Shown here piece by piece: positions 35,471 through 44,111 of a DNA stretch of 64,000 bases; the first letter of the stretch is position 1, and each line of letters opens with the position of its first letter. Made by a program: the position numbers and the translations under genes. This stretch comes from Shimia sp049116215 (lineage in GTDB: Bacteria; Pseudomonadota; Alphaproteobacteria; Rhodobacterales; Rhodobacteraceae): positions 558,001-622,000 of the forward strand of contig NZ_JAGDZB010000001.1 in assembly GCF_049116215.1 (NCBI RefSeq), written 5' to 3'. Below the pieces are notes generated by a model that was given only the letters and a program-made list of their open reading frames with translations, was not told the origin of the DNA and made no database searches.

Positions 35471-36748
35471 TTATAGCCGCCAGTCCGACTCGGACTTCGG
35501 CAAAACCCCTTTGATATCGTAAAGCAAAGCATCCGGCTTTCCGAGGGCTCTTATCGCCGCGCCGTCCAACTCGCGGAACTGGCGATGCGCAACGGCAACG
35601 ACCACGGCATCATAAGTGGTATTTTTGGGCTGGTCGACCAGCCCAAATCCGTATTCCGCCTCGACAACTTCGGGATCCACCCAGGGATCCCAGATATCCA
35701 CCTCTGCCGAGTAGCTTTTGAGCTCTTCGACAATGTCGACAACCCGTGAGTTGCGGGTGTCCGCGCAGTTTTCCTTAAACGCCAGTCCCATGACCAGCAC
35801 CCGTGCGCCGGAGGCATTGGTCCCCTTGGCGAGCAGGCCTTTGATCACCTCCTGCGCCACATGACGTCCCATATGGTCGTTGATCCGGCGCCCAGCCAAA
35901 ATCACCTCTGGCCGATAGCCGAGCTGTTCAGCGCGATAGGTCAAGTAATAAGGATCCACACCAATACAGTGCCCCCCAACAAGGCCCGGCGTAAACGGCA
36001 GGAAATTCCACTTGGTGCCGGCCGCCTCCAAGACTTCCAGCGTGTCCAATCCCATGCGGGAGAAAATCAGCGAGAACTCATTCACCAGCGCAATGTTCAA
36101 ATCCCGCTGGGTGTTCTCAATCACCTTGGCCGCCTCGGCGGTTTTGATCGAGCTGGCCCGATGCAGACCCGCCTTGATCACCGGACGGTAGATGGCATCC
36201 ACGCGATCCAGCGTTTCAGCATCCTGCGCCGCCACCACCTTCACCACATGCTCCAGCGTGTGTTCCGCGTCACCGGGGTTCACCCGCTCCGGCGAATAGC
36301 CCAGCTTGATGTCTTTGCCGGCCTCAAGCCCGCTGGCCTCCGCCAAAGCCGGGCCGCACACATCTTCGGTCACGCCCGGATAGACCGTGCTTTCCAAAAT
36401 CACCAAGGCGCCAGGTGTCAGATATGGCGCAATGGTGTTGCACGCGCCCAACACGGGCCCAAGGTCCGGTTCTTTGGCGTCGGTGATTGGCGTTGGTACG
36501 CCCAGAATGAACGCAGTGCACCCCGCCAAATCTGATGCGTCATGGCTAAACAGAGCAGAGCTTTTGGCCAAAGTTTCGGACGAGACTTCCCCATTTGGGT
36601 CACGCCCCTCAAGCAGGCGCGCAACCAGCTTGGCATTGGTATCAAACCCAACCACGTCAAAGCCCGCACGTGCCAGCCCCAAGGCCAGCGGCAGACCCAC
36701 ATATCCCAGCCCCAAAACGGCAATTTTTTCTGTCTTTGTCAGGCTCAC
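35471..36748 (-). CDS. Nucleotide sugar dehydrogenase (UDP-glucose/UDP-HexNAc dehydrogenase family)
   Basis: About 425 aa. Rossmann motif VLGLGYVGLPLALGLARAGF, ILGVPTPIT, LESTVYPGVTED and the catalytic-Cys segment GGHCIGVDPYYL are all present, closest in pattern to WbpA/TviB-type enzymes that make UDP-HexNAc-uronic acids. It would supply an acidic sugar to the operon's transferases. The start at GTG 36748 gives the usual N-terminus; a TTG at 36790 would add 14 residues. First gene of the glycan operon. Confidence 0.9.
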   Translation of the reverse strand: MSLTKTEKIAVLGLGYVGLPLALGLARAGFDVVGFDTNAKLVARLLEGRDPNGEVSSETLAKSSALFSHDASDLAGCTAFILGVPTPITDAKEPDLGPVLGACNTIAPYLTPGALVILESTVYPGVTEDVCGPALAEASGLEAGKDIKLGYSPERVNPGDAEHTLEHVVKVVAAQDAETLDRVDAIYRPVIKAGLHRASSIKTAEAAKVIENTQRDLNIALVNEFSLIFSRMGLDTLEVLEAAGTKWNFLPFTPGLVGGHCIGVDPYYLTYRAEQLGYRPEVILAGRRINDHMGRHVAQEVIKGLLAKGTNASGARVLVMGLAFKENCADTRNSRVVDIVEELKSYSAEVDIWDPWVDPEVVEAEYGFGLVDQPKNTTYDAVVVAVAHRQFRELDGAAIRALGKPDALLYDIKGVLPKSESDWRL

Positions 36749-36943
36749 GTCTCTCGTGCCTTTGTGAAAATGCGCATCATTCCCTAGCAACTCGCGCTAT
36801 CCGGTTTCCCCGAGAATGTCACCCCCAAAGCGATGTAAGGCAGGCGCGAGACGCGCCTAAATCGCAACGCTCTCTGCTTAACTGTTTTGCGGCGCGTGTC
36901 AGTTCCTGTAAGACCAAGAAACGACGACAGGAAAGACCACCTC

Positions 36944-39295
36944 ATGATCCGACTTTTGCTTGCCGTTCTTTCGGTATGTCTCTTTTTGCCTCTCGCGGGC
37001 CTGCACGCGCAGGACGCCGATACCGGCACCACTAACGACGCCATGTCCCAGCTTGTGCAGCAAGCCAATGAAAACGGCATGACCGTCATCATTCTGGATG
37101 GCAACGGCACGTCCAAAATGACCGACGAGGCAAGTGAAGCCGCAGAGGAGGTCAATGAAAAAACCACCATGACCTCGGTGATGCGGCTTCAGTGGGAGCT
37201 CGAAGGCTTCAACAAAGTGCTGCAGGATCGCATTCAGCATCTACCGATTGCCATCAATGAGGTGCTGTTTATCCTGCGTGCGTCAAGCCCGGACGGCAGC
37301 ATTCTGTTCTTTGCAAAACAGTTGGTCATCACCCTGGCTTTGCTGGCCTTTGGTGTGCTTTTTGAACGCCAGATTTACGGGCGGCGTCTCGCGGCGCGGT
37401 TTGTCATTCCCCTGGTGAAAGAGACCCCCGAAGGCTACACGCAGAAGCTGCCTTTCCTTGTGGTGCGCTTCATCGCCGGCGTCATCGGCGTGTTTGTCGG
37501 CATGACATTTGCCGCGCTGCTTGGCCTGCTGATTTTTGGCACCTCTGACGACACCGCCGTGCGGTTTACCAACGCGTCGATCTTTGCCGCCTACGCCCTG
37601 TCCCGCCTGATCGCCTTGATCTGGCGCATGATCCTGTCGCCTTACCTGCCGCAGTACCGCATCCCACCGTTTTCCACACATGACGCAAAGAAACTGCACC
37701 TTTGGGTCATGGGCCTGGGCATTGTGGACGTTGTCACCATGATCTTTGGCGAATGGTTGAGTGAGCTGGGACTGGTCTATGACGTCTCCGCCGTGATGAC
37801 CCTGTTGCTGTCCACTCTGTTTGCGCTTGGCAACATTGCGCTGGTCTTTGCCAACTACGGTGCCATTTCGTCTGCCCTGCGCAACGGTCGCGAAGCCAAC
37901 CGCGTGCCGCTGGCCACCCGCTGGGCCAGCACCTTCTGGGCACCGCTGTTTATTTTGTATGTGCTCTACGGCTGGGCCAGCATGTCCTGGGATCTGATCC
38001 TGGGCAACGACACGGGCATCCCGTTGATTGCCGGGGCCTACGCCATTCTCACCGCTGTGATCGTGGTCTACGCCACCATCAACTACGGCATCGAACGCTA
38101 CTTTGAACGCAACCGCACGGTCAAAGAGGTGAATGACGCCGCGGATGCGCTGCGTGAAGAAGCCGATGAGGAAGGCCATCTTACCGAGCAGCAGGAAGAG
38201 GAGCTTTTCAAGCTCGAGAACTTGATCGACCATCGCCAGATGCACACGTTTGAGGAACTGGCGCGCCGGATTTCCGGGGTACTGGCGCTTGTTGCCGGGC
38301 TTTATGCGGCACTCTACATCTTTGATGCGGACGGCATCATCGACGAAGACATGCTTGGCGGGCGCGTTCTGGACATGATTGTCATCCTGTTCATCGGATA
38401 CATCGGGTTCCATTCGTTCCGTATCTGGATCGACCGCCGCATCCGCGAAGAACAAGGTGAACCCACCGAAGAGGCCGAGCTTGGCGATGAAGGCGGCGGT
38501 GCCAGCGCCTCGCGCTTGGCAACACTCTTGCCGCTGTTCCGCAACACCATCCTGCTGGTGATTGTGGTCACCATTGTGCTGATTGTGCTGCTGGAAATGG
38601 GCGTGAACGTCAGCCCGCTGTTTGCCGGTGCTGGTGTAGTTGGCTTGGCTGTGGGCTTTGGCGCGCAATCTCTGGTACGGGATATCTTCTCCGGCGCGTT
38701 TTTCCTATTTGATGACGCTTTTCGCAAAGGCGAATACATCGACATTGGCGCCGTAAAAGGCACCGTTGAGAAAATCTCCGTCCGCTCCTTCCAGCTGCGC
38801 CACCACCTTGGGCCGCTGCACACCATCCCATTTGGCGAAATCCAGCATCTCACCAACTATTCCCGCGACTGGGTGATTATGAAGCTCAAGCTCCGCGTGA
38901 CCTATGACACGGATGTGGAGCGGGTGCGCAAGCTGGTCAAAAATCTCGGTGTTGAACTGCTCGATGATCCAGTGATTGGCCACAACTTTATCCAACCTCT
39001 GAAGTCTCAGGGCGTGATCGAAATGCAAGACAGCGCCATGATCATCCGGGTGAAATTCATGACCAAACCCGGTGACCAATGGTTGGTGCGCAAGCGTGTT
39101 TATCAGGACATCCGCGAGCTGTTTGAGCGCGAAGGCATCAAATTTGCCCACCGCGAGGTCACTGTACGCATTGCCGAGGGTGACACCGCCGAAGACCTCA
39201 CACCAAAGCAACGCGAGGCTGTTGCCGGGGCCGCGCAGGCCGCTGTTGATGAGGAGGCCATGGAAGGTGGACCCGAAGGCGGGGACGACCGATAA
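36944..39295 (+). CDS. Large MscS-family mechanosensitive channel
   Basis: 783 aa. A signal peptide (cleavage after LHA, about residue 23) precedes a periplasmic helical segment, around ten membrane helices with an acidic cytoplasmic loop (EEADEEGHLTEQQEEEL), and the MscS core: GAGVVGLAVGFGAQSLVRDIF, KGEYIDIGAVKGTVEKI and the beta/alpha cytoplasmic domain to about 740. The tail is acidic. It belongs to the large, multi-helix MscS type. ATG 36944 is chosen because it begins a good signal peptide; a frame from 36887 would not. A strong terminator follows. Confidence 0.9.
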   Translation: MIRLLLAVLSVCLFLPLAGLHAQDADTGTTNDAMSQLVQQANENGMTVIILDGNGTSKMTDEASEAAEEVNEKTTMTSVMRLQWELEGFNKVLQDRIQHLPIAINEVLFILRASSPDGSILFFAKQLVITLALLAFGVLFERQIYGRRLAARFVIPLVKETPEGYTQKLPFLVVRFIAGVIGVFVGMTFAALLGLLIFGTSDDTAVRFTNASIFAAYALSRLIALIWRMILSPYLPQYRIPPFSTHDAKKLHLWVMGLGIVDVVTMIFGEWLSELGLVYDVSAVMTLLLSTLFALGNIALVFANYGAISSALRNGREANRVPLATRWASTFWAPLFILYVLYGWASMSWDLILGNDTGIPLIAGAYAILTAVIVVYATINYGIERYFERNRTVKEVNDAADALREEADEEGHLTEQQEEELFKLENLIDHRQMHTFEELARRISGVLALVAGLYAALYIFDADGIIDEDMLGGRVLDMIVILFIGYIGFHSFRIWIDRRIREEQGEPTEEAELGDEGGGASASRLATLLPLFRNTILLVIVVTIVLIVLLEMGVNVSPLFAGAGVVGLAVGFGAQSLVRDIFSGAFFLFDDAFRKGEYIDIGAVKGTVEKISVRSFQLRHHLGPLHTIPFGEIQHLTNYSRDWVIMKLKLRVTYDTDVERVRKLVKNLGVELLDDPVIGHNFIQPLKSQGVIEMQDSAMIIRVKFMTKPGDQWLVRKRVYQDIRELFEREGIKFAHREVTVRIAEGDTAEDLTPKQREAVAGAAQAAVDEEAMEGGPEGGDDR

Positions 39296-39327
39296 GCGCT
39301 GGGTACCAAGCCTTTCATTAAGCAACC

Positions 39328-39368
39328 AACAGGGCAGGTGCGGCCAGCACGTGCCCTGTTACTTTTTT
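39328..39368 (+). terminator. Rho-independent terminator after the large mscS gene
   Basis: AACAGGGCA (39328-39336) pairs perfectly with TGCCCTGTT (39352-39360), followed by AC and six T residues. Confidence 0.9.
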
Positions 39369-39476
39369 GGGGCCCGTTAACCAAAGGCTGCATACTCCTA
39401 AACGTACACTTAAGAAGATACTTAGAATTTTAGCCAAATACTTGATGAATGAAGCTCAAAGGCCCACACTCATCCC

Positions 39477-39998
39477 ATGGCACAGGATCTCACATACGCA
39501 TACGACCTCTTGCAGGTGACACCGACGTCTTCGGAAATGGAGATGCGGGCGGCGTGGCGCCGACTGGCGCGGCGCTACCATCCTGATCTGGCCAAAATCA
39601 ATCCTGAGGAAGCCTCACGGCGCATGAGTGAGATCAACGCAGCTTATGATGCTGTGGCCCACCACCGCGCGCTGAACGACGCACAGCCAGCACCAAAGCC
39701 ACGTCGTCGCCGTGCCCGCACAGCGCGTCAGGCTGCAGAGTGCCAAGCGTGGCGCCGCCAGCGCGACGCCATGGCGCGCAAAGCCGCAAAAGCCTGGAAG
39801 GCCGCGCAGGCCACAAAAATCGCCGAACCGGCGCCCCGTTTGGAAGAACCAAACCCGCGCCAGATCGCGCTGCAGACCACCACCAAATGGAACCGTGCGG
39901 AGCAATCGCTGATCAATACCGCCCGCGCGGCATTTGAAGGCACCCGCAAGACACTCAGCACCGCCGCGCAGCGCCCTGTGCTCTCCGCCTGCCACTAA
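39477..39998 (+). CDS. J-domain protein
   Basis: 173 aa. Residues 5-65 form a J domain with the HPD tripeptide in RRYHPDLAKINPEEASRRMSEINAAYD. The rest is basic and Ala/Arg-rich, low-complexity, with no Gly/Phe region or zinc fingers, so it is a class III co-chaperone, presumably recruiting DnaK to a specific partner. Separate transcription unit between two terminators. Confidence 0.88.
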   Translation: MAQDLTYAYDLLQVTPTSSEMEMRAAWRRLARRYHPDLAKINPEEASRRMSEINAAYDAVAHHRALNDAQPAPKPRRRRARTARQAAECQAWRRQRDAMARKAAKAWKAAQATKIAEPAPRLEEPNPRQIALQTTTKWNRAEQSLINTARAAFEGTRKTLSTAAQRPVLSACH

Positions 39999-40019
39999 CT
40001 TACTGGGTCGTGAACAGCG

Positions 40020-40047
40020 CCAAACCGCAGCCTTAACTGCGGTTTGG
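40020..40047. terminator. Hairpin between the convergent J-domain and yejE-like genes
   Basis: CCAAACCGCAG (40020-40030) pairs with CTGCGGTTTGG (40037-40047). The stem includes the last codons of the permease gene; there is no clear T-run, so termination is likely but not certain. Confidence 0.5.
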
Positions 40048-41184
40048 ATCCATCGCGTCGCGCAAGCCATCCCCAAAGAAGTTGAACGCCAGCACCACAA
40101 TCACAATGGGCAGCATTGGGATTGCCGTCCACGGGTAGATCTCAATCGAGGCCAGGTTCTGCGCATCATTCAGCATCACGCCCCAACTCACCGCTGGTGC
40201 CCGCAGGCCAAGGCCAAGGAACGACAGCGCGGTCTCGCCCAAAATCATTGCCGGAATCGACAGCGTTGCGCTGGCGATCAGGTGGCTGAGGAAGTTGGGC
40301 AACAGGTGTTTCTTGATCACGCGACTTGGTTTTGCGCCCATCATCTCGGCTGCTTTCACAAACTCTTCTTCCCGCAGGCTGAGGAATTTGGACCGCACCG
40401 CACGCGCCAAACCGGGCCAATCGAGTATCCCCAAGATTATTGAAATGATGAAGAACACGGACACCGGGCCCCAATGGGACGGTACCGCGGCGGACAAGGC
40501 CAGCCAAAGTGGCAATTCCGGCAGGCTGCGCAGCACTTCGATCACCCGGTTGATGATCCAGTCCAAGAAGCCCCCGAAGTAGCCCGCAATCGAGCCCAGC
40601 ACGATGCCGATCACAAAGGACACCGTGATACCGACAAGGCCAACCGTCAGCGACAATTGCGCACCATAGAAGATGCGCGAAAACACATCCCTCCCAAGCC
40701 GATCTGCGCCAAACAGGAACAACGTCGCGCCTTCAGGAGCACAGAACAGGTGGGTGTTGGACGGGATCAACCCTGCCAATTTATACTCAGACCCTTCACA
40801 GAAAAACTCCAGCATGGCGGGCGTTTCTGTGTCCTGCACGTATTTCCAACTGAAGGTCTCCAGGTCCATTTCCGCGACGGTTGGGTAGACATGTGGGCCC
40901 ACAAACGCGCCGTCATGCATAAAATGTATCCGCTGCGGTGGCGCGTAGATGTAGTCTTCCAACCGCTCATTGGGCGAATAGGGCGCAAAAAATCCGGCAA
41001 ACGGCAGCGACAAATAGGCCAACAGCAGGAAGGCGCCGGAAATCAGACCCAGCTTGTGTTCCTTAAACCGCAGCCACAACAGCCGCGCATTGGACATATC
41101 CAACTCTGCGCTACGTGCCTCTGCGGCCGCTTCGGGGTCATATGGCGCCTGATCGACGTAGCGTCCATCGGGTTGCATGCTCAT
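40033..41184 (-). CDS. yejE: Peptide ABC transporter permease (YejE-like)
   Basis: 383 aa. N-terminal oligopeptide-permease segment, then an inner-membrane permease domain with the ABC-contact motif EEFVKAAEMMGAKPSRVIKKHLLPNFL and about six helices. The large periplasmic insertion between the first two helices (about 60-180) is characteristic of YejE, part of the YejABEF importer of oligopeptides and microcin C. Overlaps the preceding permease by ATGA. Confidence 0.88.
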   Translation of the reverse strand: MSMQPDGRYVDQAPYDPEAAAEARSAELDMSNARLLWLRFKEHKLGLISGAFLLLAYLSLPFAGFFAPYSPNERLEDYIYAPPQRIHFMHDGAFVGPHVYPTVAEMDLETFSWKYVQDTETPAMLEFFCEGSEYKLAGLIPSNTHLFCAPEGATLFLFGADRLGRDVFSRIFYGAQLSLTVGLVGITVSFVIGIVLGSIAGYFGGFLDWIINRVIEVLRSLPELPLWLALSAAVPSHWGPVSVFFIISIILGILDWPGLARAVRSKFLSLREEEFVKAAEMMGAKPSRVIKKHLLPNFLSHLIASATLSIPAMILGETALSFLGLGLRAPAVSWGVMLNDAQNLASIEIYPWTAIPMLPIVIVVLAFNFFGDGLRDAMDPNRS

Positions 41185-42209
41185 CGCTCCCGCCCTCCAA
41201 ATCGAATGCGCGGATCCAGCAGCGCCAGCAACAGGTCAGACACCAAAGTGCCAATCAACGTCAGCAGCGCCACAAACATCAGCACAAAGGCTGACAGGAA
41301 CAGATCTTGTGACTTCAGAGCAGACAGCAACAGCGGCCCAATGGTCTGCAAACCGAGTACCACCGAAACCAGGACCGACCCGGAAATCAACGAGGGCAAC
41401 AACGTGCCAATGTCCGCCACAAACGGGTTAAACGCCACGCGCAGTGGGTATTTGGTCAACATGCGCGGCTCGCTCATTCCTTTGGCGCGGGCGGTCTCCA
41501 CATAGGGTTTGCCCAGCTCATCCAGTAGGTTTGCCCGCAGTCGCTGCATCATTGCCGCCGCACCAGAGGTACCAATCACAAAAGTCGGAATGATCAGGTG
41601 AATGAGCACCGACTTCATCTTGCCAAAGCTCATCGGCTGACCTTCGTATTGCGGATCCATAAGACCGCCAATCGGCAGGTTGAGATAGCGATTGCCGTAA
41701 TAAAACAGGATCAACGCCAGCAAGAAGTTTGGCGTCGCCAAGCCCAAATAACCCACAAAAGCGGAGGTATAATCCACCCAGGTTTTGGATTTTGCCGCCG
41801 CCAGAATGCCCAAAGGCAAGGCCACCGCGTAAATGAACAGCACCGCCGCCAGATTGACCAAAACGGTCATCCACAACGCGCCGCCCACCAAGTCAGCCAC
41901 CGGTTTGTCAAACTCAAACGACCAGCCAAACTCACCCTGCAACAGCCCGGCAAACCCATGTGGCCCCGGCATAAAACCCGCCCAAATCAGGTACTGTTTG
42001 TACAGCGGCTGATCCAGCGAATACTCCGACCGCAGAAACTCCGCCTTGGCGATACCAGCCGATTGGCCCGTGGCCCGCAGCTCGTTGATCTGGTTGGACA
42101 GATAGTCCCCCGGCGGCAGGGTGATGATCAAAAACACCAGCACCGACACCACAACAAGTGTGGCCAGCATGGTCAGAAACCGGAAGACTGCAAACCGCAG
42201 CAGGGCCAT
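41181..42209 (-). CDS. yejB: Peptide ABC transporter permease (YejB-like)
   Basis: 342 aa. Begins with the DppB-type helix LATLVVVSVLVFLIITLPPGDYL and has the contact motif YVETARAKGMSEPRMLTKYPLR. Nine bases after the binding-protein gene and overlapping the next permease, so it is part of a four-gene operon (ATPase, binding protein, YejB, YejE). Confidence 0.9.
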   Translation of the reverse strand: MALLRFAVFRFLTMLATLVVVSVLVFLIITLPPGDYLSNQINELRATGQSAGIAKAEFLRSEYSLDQPLYKQYLIWAGFMPGPHGFAGLLQGEFGWSFEFDKPVADLVGGALWMTVLVNLAAVLFIYAVALPLGILAAAKSKTWVDYTSAFVGYLGLATPNFLLALILFYYGNRYLNLPIGGLMDPQYEGQPMSFGKMKSVLIHLIIPTFVIGTSGAAAMMQRLRANLLDELGKPYVETARAKGMSEPRMLTKYPLRVAFNPFVADIGTLLPSLISGSVLVSVVLGLQTIGPLLLSALKSQDLFLSAFVLMFVALLTLIGTLVSDLLLALLDPRIRFGGRER

Positions 42210-42218
42210 TCTGCGCTC

Positions 42219-44111
42219 CTATTCCGCGAAGAAAAATTCATCAGGGCGGTGCACCCCGAAATGTGCGCCCGGCGACCAGGCCCAGATGGCTTTTTCTGGC
42301 ACGTTGCGCAAGCTGTTGCTGACCACCACCGGCTGCGGGGCACCGTTTATGATGCCAATCGCAAAGACATTGTCGGCGTGAATATCCACCATTTTCTGCC
42401 AGATCAGACCGCGATCCACCGAGGAATACGCCCTGGTCCACTGATGCGCCAAGTCGTTCAGCTCAATGGCCGCGGGCAGATCGGGTGGTTCCCCAACCGC
42501 ACCGTGATTCTGATGGTACTGCCCCCACTTCGGCCAGGCCTGAAACGCCTGATCCCACGGCGCCAGATACGACGGAGAGGTATACGGCTGTGGCAAGCCG
42601 TTGTCCCAGCCAAACCAGGTAGAGGCCATGGTTTCACCTGCATAAACCCGGTTGCGCAGGATATCACGCTCCAGCGGACGCATGATCAGCTTCACGCCGA
42701 TCTCGGCCCAGTTGTCGGTGATGATCTGCAGCGCGTTTTCCACTTCCTGCCGCTCGCCTGCGGTCTCAATGACCATCCAGGCAGGCCGTCCGTCAGGCAG
42801 CAGGCGGAAGCCATCTTTGTCACGTTTGTCCAAGCCCATTTCATCGAGCATCGCATTGGCCATCTCGACATCTCGGATCGCCCAGGCATCACGGTTTGCT
42901 TCTTTGAAGAAAGGGCTGACAGGCAAAACCGTCATGCCACCAGGCTTGGCCAGACCAAAATACAGGCCTTTGTTTATGGTTTTGCGGTTGATCGCCAGCG
43001 ACAGCGCCCGGCGGAATCGCACATCGCGCATCACTTCACGCCAGCCCTCGTCATTGTAGTTCAGGTTTGGATAAATCGCGATCTGGCTGGCCGTGCCATT
43101 GCCCCACAGCTTGGTTTTGTAACCGCCGGATGCTTCGCCCTTCTTCAGGATCGCCGCATCTTTGAAGTCCAGTCCCCGCGCCTGAAGATCCACCTCACCT
43201 GCGTTGGCTTTGGCCGCCACCAGCCCCGGAGCCACCACCTGCATTTCGATCACATCAACGTAGGGCAATTGCACACCGTTGGTGTCGACCCGGTGATAAT
43301 AGGGATTGCGCACAAACAGGAACCGGCTCTTGCCGTCTTTGGTCGCCATCATCCAGGGCTGCAACGTGGGCAGATCCGGATTGTCGAACTTATACATGTT
43401 GTCCTGACGGTTGTGCAGCGCCGCCCAGCTGCGCACCCGCGCCTCATACAGCCGCTCGCGCAGCTCTTCTTCGTCGGTGAAATCCGCATGATACGGCTTC
43501 AGATAATGCGCCGGGCGATAAATGAATGGCGGACGGGCCTCTGCCAACATCTGCAAAAACTGCGGGTTGGGCTTGCTCCATTCATAAATGACTGTGTGCT
43601 CATCCGGGAAGCTTACCTTCGGCAACTCGCCTTCCACGCGCAGGAAATCCACCGGGCCGGAGGGGGACAGCAACTCGTTGTTGGCCACGTTTTCCCAGAA
43701 GTAACGGAAGTCCTCAGAAGTGAACGGATGCCCGTCAGACCATTTATGGCCAGGACGCAGATGCAGGGTGAACTTCTTGTCGTCTTCGTTCTCAAAACTC
43801 TTGAGAATATCAGCGACCAGTTCGTAACGCTCGTTGAACCCCACCAAACGGCCATAGCCATAGACCACCATCTGGCGCACGTCTTTGGAGCGGGTCACCA
43901 TGGTGCGCAGCGTGCCACCTTGTTGTCCAAGCTCGCGATTGCGCAGTTTGAGATCTACAACCTTTGGCGCGTCTGGCACCCGTTCCGCCACCGGTGGCAG
44001 GCTGCCTGCGTCCACATCGGATTGCCAGAAGCTGCTCTCCTGATACTCCGCCTGCGCGGCGCTCAGGCCCAAGACGGCAAAGGCCGCGGCAAGGATCGGG
44101 GTTCTAAACAT
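42219..44111 (-). CDS. yejA: Periplasmic peptide-binding protein (YejA-like)
   Basis: 630 aa. Signal peptide (LGLSAAQA cleavage, about 22 residues), then a family 5 solute-binding protein: GGTLRTMVTRSK, LRPGHKWSDGHPFTSEDFRYFWE, and FRRALSLAINRKTIN. Length and motifs fit YejA-type proteins, larger than DppA. Overlaps the ATPase gene by 8 bp. Confidence 0.9.
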   Translation of the reverse strand: MFRTPILAAAFAVLGLSAAQAEYQESSFWQSDVDAGSLPPVAERVPDAPKVVDLKLRNRELGQQGGTLRTMVTRSKDVRQMVVYGYGRLVGFNERYELVADILKSFENEDDKKFTLHLRPGHKWSDGHPFTSEDFRYFWENVANNELLSPSGPVDFLRVEGELPKVSFPDEHTVIYEWSKPNPQFLQMLAEARPPFIYRPAHYLKPYHADFTDEEELRERLYEARVRSWAALHNRQDNMYKFDNPDLPTLQPWMMATKDGKSRFLFVRNPYYHRVDTNGVQLPYVDVIEMQVVAPGLVAAKANAGEVDLQARGLDFKDAAILKKGEASGGYKTKLWGNGTASQIAIYPNLNYNDEGWREVMRDVRFRRALSLAINRKTINKGLYFGLAKPGGMTVLPVSPFFKEANRDAWAIRDVEMANAMLDEMGLDKRDKDGFRLLPDGRPAWMVIETAGERQEVENALQIITDNWAEIGVKLIMRPLERDILRNRVYAGETMASTWFGWDNGLPQPYTSPSYLAPWDQAFQAWPKWGQYHQNHGAVGEPPDLPAAIELNDLAHQWTRAYSSVDRGLIWQKMVDIHADNVFAIGIINGAPQPVVVSNSLRNVPEKAIWAWSPGAHFGVHRPDEFFFAE

